Shown here one piece after another: positions 54,201-63,676 of a stretch of DNA of 64,000 bases (within the stretch, counting starts at the first letter, position 1; each line of letters begins with the position of its first letter). The notes beneath the pieces were generated by a model, which had not been told where the DNA came from, did not search any database, and saw only the letters and a list, made by a program, of their open reading frames with translations. Source of the DNA: Chryseobacterium limigenitum (GTDB taxonomy: Bacteria > Bacteroidota > Bacteroidia > Flavobacteriales > Weeksellaceae); assembly GCF_900114875.1 (NCBI RefSeq), contig NZ_FPKW01000001.1:124001-188000 (forward strand). Reading direction: 5' to 3'. Position numbers and translations under genes: made by a program.

Positions 54201-57200
54201 ATGAAAAATTGGACTTTTAGGCAATGGAACACCATTTTAGGATGGGTGATTTTCGTCATTGCATTTTTCACGTACTTGTCAACTATTGAACCTAATTTTA
54301 GTTTTTGGGATTGTGGTGAGTACATTTCTTCTGCAGTAAAATTAGAAGTAACGCATGCTCCGGGAGCGGCTTTATTTCAGATAGTGGGTGCTGTGGCAGC
54401 CATTTTTGCATTTGGAAAAGGTGAAAATTATTCTATTGTAATCAATGCGATGTCTGCATTGTTTAGTGCGTTAACGATTTTATTCTTGTTCTGGACGATC
54501 ACGCATTTTGTGAGAAGACTTCTGAACAAGGATTTTGAAGAAATTACAAAACATCAGGAAATTTCTATCCTGTTTGCCGGAATGGTGGGAGCTTTATGTT
54601 TCACATTCTCAGATACGTTCTGGTTTTCGGCGGTGGAAGGGGAAGTTTACTCGATGGCTTCTATGTTTATCGCATTATTGGTCTGGTTGATCACGAAATG
54701 GGAAAATGAGTATACAGCGGTTGATAATGAAAGATGGATCATCCTTATTTTCTTTATTTTAGGACTTTCTGTTGGGGTGCACATGATGTGTATGTTGGCG
54801 ATTCCTGCGGTTTGTTTGGTATATTATGCTAGAAATTATAAGTTCACATGGAAAAATTTCATCTGGGCTAATGCAATAACATTGGGAATTTTAATTATTG
54901 TTTTTAAAATTATCTTCCCTTTAATTATGTCAATGTTTGGCAAGTTGGAAATTTTCTTTGTTAATGGTTTAGGACTTCCTTTCCATTCCGGAACTATTGT
55001 TGCGTTTATTTTAATGGTGGCGATCTGTTATTTCACTATTAAATATGCCAGAAGAGCGAAAAAGAATATTTATCAGACTGCTGCTTTGTCGGTTGTTTAT
55101 ATGATTATAGGCTTCTCTTGTTGGATGGTAATTCCGATTAGAGCGAATGCTAATACACCAATGAACTTGAATGACCCGGACAACGCAATTGGTATGCTGG
55201 ATTATTACAACAGAGTACAGTACGGAGACTGGCCTACAATTTACGGTCAAAACTATACGGCTTTCCTTGATGCGAATGGAATTGAGAAAAATGAAGACGG
55301 AAGTTTCAAGACAACAAAAACCGGAGATATTTACGAAAAAGACGAAAAAACAGGAACATACAGAAAAACGGGTGACAGATTTAATTATGTTTTCAGTAAG
55401 TCTCAGGTAAGTTTAATGCCAAGAATGTTTAATGAAGATAAGGATGTAATGGCCAATTACATTTCTATGTACGGAGCTCCAGATTTTACTTTTAATTATG
55501 CAAACGAAGATGTTGCAGATAGTCCTCAGGCTAAGCAGATCTTTGACGAATTGAGAGGTAAATATGAAGATAAAAGCATCACAGCGGCGGATTATTTAAA
55601 GGTTAAACCATATAATCTGATCAATGTTCAGAAGCCTTCACTGGCTCAGAATATGGATTATTTCTTCACTTTCCAGAACGGATATTACTTTGTAAGATAC
55701 CTGATGTGGAACTTCGTAGGCAGACAAAATGACCTTGAAGGAAGCTATGAAGATACCAAAGGAAACTGGATTTCTGGAATCCCTGCAATAGATAATGCGA
55801 GATTAGGAAATCAGGATGCAATGCCTGCAAAATTCAAAAATGAAAGTACAGTTGCGTTTTTCTTTTTACCATTAATTTTAGGTTTAATAGGATTCTTTTT
55901 CCAGTTAAACAGAGATTTTGGAAGATTTTACGCAATATTATCTTTATTTATATTAACAAGTGTCGGAATTGTTTTCTACACAGGAGTAAAACCTTTCGAA
56001 CCAAGAGAAAGAGATTATGCAATGGTAGGCTCGTTCTACGCTTTTGCGATCTGGATTGGTATGGGAGCCGGAGCAATTTTATGGTTCCTTCAGTCTAAAG
56101 TTAAATCTAATTCGGCAAATATTGTTGCAGGAGTAGTTTTATTAGGAGTTCCTTTTATGATGGGTTTCCAGAACTACAATGTACACAATAGACACGGTAG
56201 ATATACATCTTATGATTATTCTTATTCCGTATTAAAATCGTTGCCGGAGAAAGATATTTTATTCGTTTACGGAGATAATGATACGTATCCGGTTTGGGCC
56301 ATTCAGGAGACTGAAAACTTTAGAGATGATGTGAAAGTAGTTAACTTTACATTAGCTTCAACTCCTTGGAATATCGATCAGATAAAAAGAAGAACATATA
56401 ACGCGGCAGCGGTTCCTAGTCAACTTACACATGATGACTACAGAGACGGGGTAAATGATCAGATCTATCTGATGAAAAAAGATGATTGGGAGGGTATTTT
56501 CTCTATGTTGAAAGAACAGGGCGCACCTGCAACTGAGTTTGCGGAATTTAGAAAGTATCTTACTCAGGATTCCATGACGATGAAAGATGCAATGAGTTTT
56601 ATCAAGCATAACTCATCTTCAAAGAATGAACTTCTGAAAATGTATTTTGGAGAAGATAAATATGAAAAGTATAATATTCTTCCGGTTAACAAATTCATTT
56701 TACCTGTAAATAAAGAGAATGCTTTAAAAGCTGGAATCATCAATCAGGCTGATCTTCCGAATACGGCGAATCAGATTATGATTACTTATAAAGGAAATAC
56801 GCTTTTCAAAAACAACTTAATTATGCTTGATATTTTGGCTAATTTTGATTGGAAAAGACCAATTAACTTCTCTTCAGGAGGTATTTACGACAGCGAAAAT
56901 ATTTTCTACCTTGATGAATATCTTCAGTTTGACGGTTTTACCTATAGACTAGTTCCTATTCATACACAGCCGTCTGCAGATGGAGAAATGGGTAGAGTAG
57001 ATCCTAATTCATTATACAATGTGGTTAAGAACTTCAGATGGGGTAATTTTAAAGATCTGAATGTTCATTTTGACGAAACGGCAACGTCTAACATTATGAG
57101 CTACAGAAGTTCTGCAAGTAGAGCTGCATCTGCCTTAGCGTTAAGCGGACAAAAAGCAAAAGCAATTGAATTATTAGACTTAGCTTCAAAAGAAATTCCT

Positions 57201-57686
57201 GCTGAAAAATATAATGATCCTCGTTCTTTAAGTTCAATGGTTTACGGATATATCGTTGCCGGACAAGAGAAAAAAGCATTACAATTGGCAGAAGTTCTTA
57301 AAAAAGGAATTTTTGAAGAATATGATTATTATTTAGGACTTACTCCTTATGAACAACAGTTTGTAAGAAAACAAATGAGAACAAAACCTATGGAATATTC
57401 ATTAGTAGTTTCAGCGGTTACAGATGCTTATACGAAGATCGGACAGAAAGATAAAGCTTATGATTATTTGGTGAGATCTATTGACCCGATTGATAAGAAA
57501 TTCAATAGATTTGTTGAGAATCTTAAAGAAATGGGTAAAGAAAAAGCAATGAAAGAATCTGAAAATGTTCAAAAAATAACGCCTTTCTATCAATATCTGT
57601 TTGATATTATGCAGCCTTTTGATTCTACGTATTCAAAAGAAAAAGAAGAGCAGATTACAACGTCAATTATCAAAGCAACACAATAA
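54201..57686 (+). CDS. DUF2723 protein (GT-C glycosyltransferase-like)
   Basis: 1161 aa. The start has FTYLSTIEPNFSFWDCGEYI, the DUF2723 signature with the acidic pair equivalent to the GT-C catalytic site, and EVTHAPGAALFQIVGAVAA. About 12 membrane helices lie in residues 10-330 and 540-680, divided by a long periplasmic loop. After residue 690 comes a soluble C-terminal region with NRHGRYTSYDYSYSVLKSL, DNDTYPVWAIQETENFRDD, and alpha-solenoid helices (about 970-1130). It is predicted to move sugars from lipid carriers to a periplasmic acceptor. Acceptor unknown. Confidence 0.88.
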   Translation: MKNWTFRQWNTILGWVIFVIAFFTYLSTIEPNFSFWDCGEYISSAVKLEVTHAPGAALFQIVGAVAAIFAFGKGENYSIVINAMSALFSALTILFLFWTITHFVRRLLNKDFEEITKHQEISILFAGMVGALCFTFSDTFWFSAVEGEVYSMASMFIALLVWLITKWENEYTAVDNERWIILIFFILGLSVGVHMMCMLAIPAVCLVYYARNYKFTWKNFIWANAITLGILIIVFKIIFPLIMSMFGKLEIFFVNGLGLPFHSGTIVAFILMVAICYFTIKYARRAKKNIYQTAALSVVYMIIGFSCWMVIPIRANANTPMNLNDPDNAIGMLDYYNRVQYGDWPTIYGQNYTAFLDANGIEKNEDGSFKTTKTGDIYEKDEKTGTYRKTGDRFNYVFSKSQVSLMPRMFNEDKDVMANYISMYGAPDFTFNYANEDVADSPQAKQIFDELRGKYEDKSITAADYLKVKPYNLINVQKPSLAQNMDYFFTFQNGYYFVRYLMWNFVGRQNDLEGSYEDTKGNWISGIPAIDNARLGNQDAMPAKFKNESTVAFFFLPLILGLIGFFFQLNRDFGRFYAILSLFILTSVGIVFYTGVKPFEPRERDYAMVGSFYAFAIWIGMGAGAILWFLQSKVKSNSANIVAGVVLLGVPFMMGFQNYNVHNRHGRYTSYDYSYSVLKSLPEKDILFVYGDNDTYPVWAIQETENFRDDVKVVNFTLASTPWNIDQIKRRTYNAAAVPSQLTHDDYRDGVNDQIYLMKKDDWEGIFSMLKEQGAPATEFAEFRKYLTQDSMTMKDAMSFIKHNSSSKNELLKMYFGEDKYEKYNILPVNKFILPVNKENALKAGIINQADLPNTANQIMITYKGNTLFKNNLIMLDILANFDWKRPINFSSGGIYDSENIFYLDEYLQFDGFTYRLVPIHTQPSADGEMGRVDPNSLYNVVKNFRWGNFKDLNVHFDETATSNIMSYRSSASRAASALALSGQKAKAIELLDLASKEIPAEKYNDPRSLSSMVYGYIVAGQEKKALQLAEVLKKGIFEEYDYYLGLTPYEQQFVRKQMRTKPMEYSLVVSAVTDAYTKIGQKDKAYDYLVRSIDPIDKKFNRFVENLKEMGKEKAMKESENVQKITPFYQYLFDIMQPFDSTYSKEKEEQITTSIIKATQ

Positions 57687-57707
57687 TAGAAACGAATTTT
57701 TGAAAAA

Positions 57708-59060
57708 ATGATGAATAGTTTAAAAAAAACAAATTTTCCCTTTACTGTTTTTTTAATAGCAATCGTTACATGGATATTTTTAGCTGTAGCGGTATTTTTA
57801 ATAAATAAATATGTGGTATTTACCGGAAACAATCTTTTATTTCCGTTTTCGGTAATCTATCCATCCTCATTTCTAATAATAGGCAGTTTATTCTGCCTAT
57901 TATTTTTGGGTACAGGGCTCTTGGCTTATCAATATCACCAGAAACTCAATTTCTTTGTGATATACATGATCTGCGCTTTATTAATCGTATTTGGAAATAT
58001 GGGTCAGGGAAATGTAGACATTGCATTTTTGCAGCCTTTCTACCTTAAAGGAAGGCAGTATTATGCTGATGCCATTAACATTACAGATTGGAGATTATGG
58101 ATATTGAATTTTAACCATAATTTAGAGTCTTTCCAGATGCATACACGCACGCATCCGCCTTATACAACCTTAATTCACTATGTTTTTCTTGAGCTGTTTA
58201 ATGGAAGTGTATTAGGATTAAGTCTTTCATTTTTGGCAGTCTCACTTTGTAGCTTTCCGTTAATGAATTTATTGATGAAAAACTTTAGGTTTGATAAAAC
58301 AAAAAGGAAATTTTTATTGATATTATTTGCTGTAATTCCATCAGTAAATATATATCTTTTGATTTCTATTGATGCTTTAGTTCTTACATCAACCTTATTA
58401 TTTTTATGCGGAATTTCTACGATTTTCATTAAAAATAAGCTGAGCTTTTTAGGAATTTTAATGAGTGTTTCAGGATTGATTCTTACCAATATGCTGACGT
58501 TTTCAGGACTGTTTTTATTTGCATTTCTGGGGCTTTTAGCTTTGGTTACATTATATAAAAAGCAGTATTCTGTTTTCTTTAGCTCAATCATTTGCTTCGT
58601 TTTAACGGTAGCTTTCTTCTACGGGAGCTATGAAGTTACAGGAAGTAATCATTGGGAAACTTTTAGAGAAGCCAGTCATTCTGAAAATCCAAATGGTTTT
58701 ATGTTACTGCATTCGCCTGTTGTTTATTTCTTCACAAGATTGGAAGATATTGGGGAGATCCTTATTTTCCTTTCGTTTGCTTATATGGCGTTATTTTTTA
58801 GCTTTAAAAATGAAAACTTAGGATTATTTTCGGATAAGCAGGTTAATATTTTTTCATTTGCAGGACTAACAGCTTTAGGAGTGATGTTCCTTACAGGTGC
58901 GTATGGAACAGGAGAAACAGCGAGAGCATGTTTGTATATCGTACCGTTTTTTCTATTATTTTTGAAAGAATTAAATAATAACAGAACTCTTAAAGTATTA
59001 TACATTCTTTGTTTATTGCAGACCTTTGGAATGCAGTTGATAGGAAATTATTACTGGTAA
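57708..59060 (+). CDS. Polytopic membrane protein, GT-C-like
   Basis: 450 aa with about eleven hydrophobic segments and a periplasmic loop carrying NHNLESFQMHTRTHPPYTTL. Acidic and histidine residues in the first loop (NVDIAFLQPF, YYADAINITDW) recall the active-site layout of GT-C glycosyltransferases, but the alignment is weak. It starts 21 bases after DUF2723 and probably shares its transcript, so the pair may act on one glycan. Confidence 0.6.
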   Translation: MMNSLKKTNFPFTVFLIAIVTWIFLAVAVFLINKYVVFTGNNLLFPFSVIYPSSFLIIGSLFCLLFLGTGLLAYQYHQKLNFFVIYMICALLIVFGNMGQGNVDIAFLQPFYLKGRQYYADAINITDWRLWILNFNHNLESFQMHTRTHPPYTTLIHYVFLELFNGSVLGLSLSFLAVSLCSFPLMNLLMKNFRFDKTKRKFLLILFAVIPSVNIYLLISIDALVLTSTLLFLCGISTIFIKNKLSFLGILMSVSGLILTNMLTFSGLFLFAFLGLLALVTLYKKQYSVFFSSIICFVLTVAFFYGSYEVTGSNHWETFREASHSENPNGFMLLHSPVVYFFTRLEDIGEILIFLSFAYMALFFSFKNENLGLFSDKQVNIFSFAGLTALGVMFLTGAYGTGETARACLYIVPFFLLFLKELNNNRTLKVLYILCLLQTFGMQLIGNYYW

Positions 59061-59072
59061 AAACTAAAAGTT

Positions 59073-59600
59073 ATGAAATACTGTGCTTTTCTTCGAGGCG
59101 TCAATGTAAAAGGAACAAACATGAAAATGGCGGACGTTTGTCAGGTTTTTAAAGATGCCGGAATGGAAAATATTAGTTCAATTCTAGCTTCTGGAAATAT
59201 TGTGTTTTCGTCTGAGAAAAAAGCGGATGAATTAAAGAAAATCCTTGAAAAAGCAATGTCAGCGCATTTTTCTTACGAAGCATTTTTATTTGTGAAATCT
59301 CAGGAAGAAATAGAAAATTTCTGGAACGGAAACCCTTTTGAAAAAAATGATGATCTTCATTCTTATTCTTTTGTTGGTAACGATGGAATTGAGAATGTTT
59401 TGATGAAAGAATTCGAAAGTGCCTCAAAAACTGAAAATGAAGATGCAAAAATTGTGAATCATATTTTCTATTGGCAAATTCCAAAAGGAAATACTTTAGA
59501 TTCTACTTTTGGTAAGATTTTAGGCAAAAAAAGCCTGAAAGATCAGTTTACAAGCAGGAATATCAATACTTTTGAGAAAATCTTAAAAAAGATTAATTAA
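59073..59600 (+). CDS. DUF1697 family protein
   Basis: 175 aa, single domain. CAFLRGVNVKGTNMKMADVC and SSILASGNIVFSSEKKAD match the conserved start (xFLRGINVGG..KxxMxxL...G.xxVxTYIxSGNVVF). IFYWQIPKGNTLDSTFGKIL and TSRNINTFEKIL close it. Cytoplasmic, function unknown. Starts 12 bases after the preceding gene but the role is probably unrelated. Confidence 0.9.
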   Translation: MKYCAFLRGVNVKGTNMKMADVCQVFKDAGMENISSILASGNIVFSSEKKADELKKILEKAMSAHFSYEAFLFVKSQEEIENFWNGNPFEKNDDLHSYSFVGNDGIENVLMKEFESASKTENEDAKIVNHIFYWQIPKGNTLDSTFGKILGKKSLKDQFTSRNINTFEKILKKIN

Positions 59601-59611
59601 AACTATCAATA

Positions 59612-59714
59612 ATAGATGCTTCGACTTCGCTCAGCATGACATCGCTAAAAATTTACTGTTAAGTCAGACAGTTAGTATTAGAAATGTCATGCTGAGCGAA
59701 GTCGAAGCATCTAT
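59612..59714. repeat. Palindromic dispersed element, copy 4
   Basis: Left arm 59612-59642 and right arm 59684-59714 are perfect 31-bp inverse complements with core GCTTCGACTTCGCTCAGCA. The interior includes GTCAGACAGTTAGTATTAG and closely resembles copy 2. Between the DUF1697 and kdsA genes. Confidence 0.95.
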
Positions 59715-59811
59715 GTTTATAACGTAAAGTATATACTATTTATTACTCCAAAATAATTTCCGATTCTGAAACTTTATAAGTATTTTTACTGAACTTTTAA
59801 TTTAAAATAAA

Positions 59812-60621
59812 ATGATTCAGTATTTAGATAATATCCATCACAAAGATTCCAAAAACTTTTTCCTTATTGCCGGACCTTGTATTATTGAAGGCGAAGACAT
59901 GGCGTTAAGAATTGCAGAAAAAGTAATTGAATTAACCAATAAATATAACATTCCATACATTTTCAAAGGAAGCTTCAAAAAAGCTAACAGAAGTAGAGTA
60001 GACTCTTTTACGACGATTGGAGAAGAAAAATCTTTGGAAATCCTTAAAAAAGTTGGTGAAACTTTTAATATTCCTACGACAACAGATATTCACGAGAATG
60101 AGCATGCAGCTTTGGCGGCTCAATATGTTGATGTTCTGCAGATTCCGGCATTTTTGGTGCGTCAGACAGATTTATTGATCGCTGCTGCAAAAACAGGAAA
60201 ATGTGTTTCTTTGAAAAAAGGACAGTTTCTTTCTCCGGAATCAATGAAATTCGCTGTTCAGAAAATTACAGATTCTGATAATCAGAAAGTTGCTATCATT
60301 GAAAGAGGAAATTCTTTCGGATATACAGACCTGATTGTTGACTACAGAGGAATTCCTACCATGAGAGAATATGCACCTGTTATTCTGGATGTTACGCATT
60401 CTCTGCAACAGCCAAATCAAAGTTCAGGAGTTACAGGAGGGAGACCGGATCTTATCGAAACCGTTGCAAAAGCAGGAATTGCTGTAGGTGCAGACGGAAT
60501 TTTTATCGAAACCCACCCAACACCGGAAACTGCATTATCAGACGGAGCCAATATGTTGAGACTTGATTTATTGGAAGATCTGTTACAAAAACTCACAAGA
60601 GTAAGAGAAGCGATTTTGTAA
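59812..60621 (+). CDS. kdsA: 3-deoxy-8-phosphooctulonate synthase
   Basis: 269 aa. KdsA marks: FFLIAGPCIIEGEDMALR, FKGSFKKANRSRVDSF, QIPAFLVRQTDLL, ERGNSFGYTDLIVDYRG and ADGIFIETHPTPETALSDG. Cys23 in IAGPC marks the metal-dependent class, unlike E. coli KdsA, which has Asn there. It joins arabinose-5-phosphate and PEP to Kdo-8-phosphate for lipopolysaccharide. Monocistronic, preceded by repeat copy 4. Confidence 0.96.
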   Translation: MIQYLDNIHHKDSKNFFLIAGPCIIEGEDMALRIAEKVIELTNKYNIPYIFKGSFKKANRSRVDSFTTIGEEKSLEILKKVGETFNIPTTTDIHENEHAALAAQYVDVLQIPAFLVRQTDLLIAAAKTGKCVSLKKGQFLSPESMKFAVQKITDSDNQKVAIIERGNSFGYTDLIVDYRGIPTMREYAPVILDVTHSLQQPNQSSGVTGGRPDLIETVAKAGIAVGADGIFIETHPTPETALSDGANMLRLDLLEDLLQKLTRVREAIL

Positions 60622-60770
60622 TTACTTTAAACAAAACAATAAATTGCTTATACAAATAGGCTAAACTTCAGGATTACAATATAAATATCATTTTAATAAA
60701 TGTTAAATAAAGTTTAAATAAGTTAAAATAAAATTTATATATTCACGTTTGAAATTTTAAAACATTTCTT

Positions 60771-62972
60771 TTGAAAAAACTAGTTTTACCACTGAGCCTT
60801 ATGGTTCCCATGTTAGTATTCTCTCAAACAAAAAAGAGAGATACGACAAGAACAACAGATATTGAAGAAATCGTTTTCCAGAAAAAAGTGACGGGAAAAA
60901 CGAATGACCTTACTACTGTAAAAATTTCAGCAAAAGATGCTCAGAATGTGGCGAGTATTTCCGGAGGTATAGAAGGTGTTATTAAAACGTTACCTTCCGT
61001 AAACTCCAACACAGAGCTTTCTTCACAATATATGGTTCGTGGTGGAAACTATGATGAAAACCTTATTTACATTAATGATATTGAAATTTACAGACCTTTT
61101 CTGATTAGAAATTCTCAGCAAGAGGGTTTAAGTATCATTAATCCCGATATGGTTTCTACCGTCAATTTCTCTGCCGGAGGTTTTGAACCAAAATACGGAG
61201 ATAAAATGTCTTCTTCATTAAATATCTATTACCGCGAACCTGAAAAATTTGAACTTTCAGGAGAAGCGAGTTTAATCGGAGGAAGATTAACGGCAGGTTT
61301 AGCTTCAAAAAATAAAAAATTAACCGCTTTATTTTCAGGAAGATACAGGAATACGAATTTGGTTCTTAATACGTTAAAAGAAGATACCAATTTTAACCCT
61401 AGATATTTTGATTTCCAGACATATCTTAATTATCATATCAATGAAAAATTTTCACTTTCGTTCATAGGATATTATTCCAAGAACGATTACGAAATGATTC
61501 CTAAAGAGCAGAGTATAGACTTTGGTTCTTTGCAGAGACCTATCAATCTTACTGTTTTTTATAACGGTAAAGAAGACGATAAGTATAAAAATATGATGGG
61601 GACATTCTCTATGAATTATAAGCCATCAGATAAGTGGAAATTTACACTAGATGCTTTTTCTTATCAGAACAGAGAAAGAGAATATTATACGATTTCATCA
61701 AGTTATATTTTACAGACTTTCGATCCTATTACAGGAGATCCAACGACTTCATATGATGCTGGCGGACAGATAGAACATGCAAGAAATGATTTGTTTGTAA
61801 GAACGTACGGAGCTCAATTCAGATCCCGTTTTTCACCTAATCCGAATACAGATATTGAAGTTGGATTTAAATATGAAAAAGAAAATCTAAAAGATCTTAC
61901 CAACGAATGGAAATTAGTAGATTCTGCAGGATACAGTCTTCCTCATGAAGAGTTCATAGACCCAAGAAATCCCGGGAATTTGGAACTGATGTATAATATT
62001 TCCGGGAACAATCATATTGAGCCTACAAGAATGTCTGCTTATGCACAATACTCTCAGAAATTTTATTGGGGTTCCAGCAAGGTTTTTGTAAATGCAGGAG
62101 CCAGAGTTTCAAACTGGAGTTTTAATAAAGAAACAATTTTTTCTCCAAGAGCTCAGTTTGCTATTAAACCAGATTGGGATAGTGACATGTTGTTCAAACT
62201 TTCGGGAGGTATTTACTATCAGTCGCCTTTCTATAAGGAAATCAAAGACTTAGATGGTAATTTTAATAGTAATATAAAATCTCAGCGTTCAATTCAGGCT
62301 ATTTTAGCGAATGATTATGAATTTACGATGTATAACCGACCGTTCAAGTTAACGACAGAATTATACTATAAGAAAATGAATAATCTGATTCCTTATTATA
62401 TGGATAATGTAAGGATTCGCTATTCAGGTGAAAATAATGCGACAGGTTATGCTTACGGAATTGATACAAGATTATTCGGAGAATTTGTTCCGGGAGTAGA
62501 TTCTTGGTTGTCTGCAAGTTATGCCAGAGTATATGAAAATATTGAAGGAAAAGGAGATATTCCGAGACCAACGGATCAAAGATTCAGATTTGCCATGTTT
62601 TATCAGGATTATATGCCGGAATTTCCTTCTATGCGCGTGAATTTAACGCTAACCTACGCAATGGGATTGCCGACAGGCGCACCGGTTCTTACGGATCCAT
62701 ATACGTACCAAAGAACGTTACCTTCTTATAAAAGGGTAGATATAGGGCTTTCTAAAGTATTTATCGACAGAAAAGATAACAAGAAAACATACGGATTCTG
62801 GGGTAATTTTGAAGAATTAACGTTAGGAGTTCAGGTTTTCAATGCATTTAATATCAGAAATACCGTTGCTAACCAATGGATCACAGATGCAAATACTAAT
62901 TTAATGTATCCTGTTCCGGTTCGTTTAACAGGTCGCTTTTTCAACGTAAAACTTGAATTTAAGATTAAGTAA
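60771..62972 (+). CDS. TonB-dependent receptor
   Basis: 733 aa from a TTG; the signal peptide is MKKLVLPLSLMVPMLVFSQ. The plug is at about residues 45-150: SGGIEGVIKTLPSVNSNTEL, SSQYMVRGGNYDENLIYIND, NFSAGGFEPKYGDKMSSSL. The rest is a 22-strand barrel ending GRFFNVKLEFKIK. It lacks the N-terminal carboxypeptidase-like domain found in SusC-type receptors, so nutrient uptake of the SusCD kind is not implied, and no SusD gene follows. Substrate unknown. Confidence 0.9.
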   Translation: MKKLVLPLSLMVPMLVFSQTKKRDTTRTTDIEEIVFQKKVTGKTNDLTTVKISAKDAQNVASISGGIEGVIKTLPSVNSNTELSSQYMVRGGNYDENLIYINDIEIYRPFLIRNSQQEGLSIINPDMVSTVNFSAGGFEPKYGDKMSSSLNIYYREPEKFELSGEASLIGGRLTAGLASKNKKLTALFSGRYRNTNLVLNTLKEDTNFNPRYFDFQTYLNYHINEKFSLSFIGYYSKNDYEMIPKEQSIDFGSLQRPINLTVFYNGKEDDKYKNMMGTFSMNYKPSDKWKFTLDAFSYQNREREYYTISSSYILQTFDPITGDPTTSYDAGGQIEHARNDLFVRTYGAQFRSRFSPNPNTDIEVGFKYEKENLKDLTNEWKLVDSAGYSLPHEEFIDPRNPGNLELMYNISGNNHIEPTRMSAYAQYSQKFYWGSSKVFVNAGARVSNWSFNKETIFSPRAQFAIKPDWDSDMLFKLSGGIYYQSPFYKEIKDLDGNFNSNIKSQRSIQAILANDYEFTMYNRPFKLTTELYYKKMNNLIPYYMDNVRIRYSGENNATGYAYGIDTRLFGEFVPGVDSWLSASYARVYENIEGKGDIPRPTDQRFRFAMFYQDYMPEFPSMRVNLTLTYAMGLPTGAPVLTDPYTYQRTLPSYKRVDIGLSKVFIDRKDNKKTYGFWGNFEELTLGVQVFNAFNIRNTVANQWITDANTNLMYPVPVRLTGRFFNVKLEFKIK

Positions 62973-63020
62973 TCAGGTTGTTAGGAATTAGGGCTTAAGG
63001 ATTTAGATTAAAAATTAAAC

Positions 63021-63065
63021 ACAATCATCTGTGAAAATCAGTGTGATTTGTGGGAAAAAGAAAAA
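63021..63065. repeat. AATCATCTGTG..TTGTGGGA repeat, copy b
   Basis: ACAATCATCTGTGAAAATCA followed by GATTTGTGGGAAAAAG. Shares the word order of 29811-29853. Preceded by an AGGATTTAG word at 62996-63006. Confidence 0.45.
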
Positions 63066-63086
63066 AATCTACAACAAAATAAATTG

Positions 63087-63119
63087 AAAATCTCCTGAAT
63101 AATTGCAGGAGATTTTTTG
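63087..63119 (+). terminator. Rho-independent terminator
   Basis: AAAATCTCCTG/CAGGAGATTTT stem with an 8-base loop and T run, about 115 bases after the receptor gene. Confidence 0.88.
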
Positions 63120-63178
63120 TTTCCTGAATTTTATAACAACATCACAGAATTTTATAACAGTCATTCAATACTTATTTC

Positions 63179-63186
63179 TACCTTTG
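63179..63186 (+). promoter_or_regulatory. -7 element for the HYC_CC_PP gene
   Basis: TACCTTTG ends 9 bases before the ATG at 63196, so the leader would be only a few bases. Confidence 0.6.
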
Positions 63187-63195
63187 CTACAGCAT

Positions 63196-63573
63196 ATGAA
63201 AAAGATTCTTGCCATATTGTTTTCTATTTTCTACTTCGGATTTTCTTCCGGGGCGGTTGTTAGTGTACATTATTGCATGATGGATATGGTTTCTGTAAGT
63301 CAGAAAACAGATGATTTATGTAGTAAATGTGGCATAAAAACTAAAAAAGACTGTTGTAAGACAGAAATCAAAGTTGTGAAAGTTGATGATTCTCAGAAAT
63401 CAAATCTTTTGAAAATTGATTTTTTAAAACAAATTTCAGAAATTCAAACCCATCAGTTTTTCTTTGTAGATAAGTCTTTTTCGGCAACAAAATTTACTCA
63501 GATCCAGATCAATGCACCGCCTGAAAATAGGCAGGTTCCTTTATTTATAAATCATTGTAATTTTAGAATTTAG
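63196..63573 (+). CDS. HYC_CC_PP family protein
   Basis: 125 aa from the ATG at 63196. The three family marks are present in order: HYCMMDM at about 25-31, DDLCSKCGIKTKKDCCKTE at about 40-58 (two CxxC-like and a CC pair), and NAPPENR near residue 110. A signal peptide precedes (FSIFYFGFSSGAVVS). A Cys-rich envelope protein often found beside copper or heavy-metal efflux genes in Bacteroidota; a DUF3347 gene follows here, in keeping with that. The 31-codon upstream extension lies before the -7 element. Confidence 0.88.
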   Translation: MKKILAILFSIFYFGFSSGAVVSVHYCMMDMVSVSQKTDDLCSKCGIKTKKDCCKTEIKVVKVDDSQKSNLLKIDFLKQISEIQTHQFFFVDKSFSATKFTQIQINAPPENRQVPLFINHCNFRI

Positions 63574-63676
63574 AATTAGTCAGTCGTTTGGTATTCATAT
63601 CATTATGAACGATATGGCTTGTCGCAATAGGCGATATTAAATTATTCTTTATTAATTAATTCTAAATTTTAAAACA

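Noticed and set aside
58178..58591. 137-codon minus-strand ORF
   Set aside because: Antisense of the polytopic membrane protein; its Lys/Asn-rich sequence is typical of a shadow frame.
63103..63195. Extension of the HYC_CC_PP protein
   Set aside because: Lies before the promoter -7 element and inside a terminator; the signal peptide begins at 63196.
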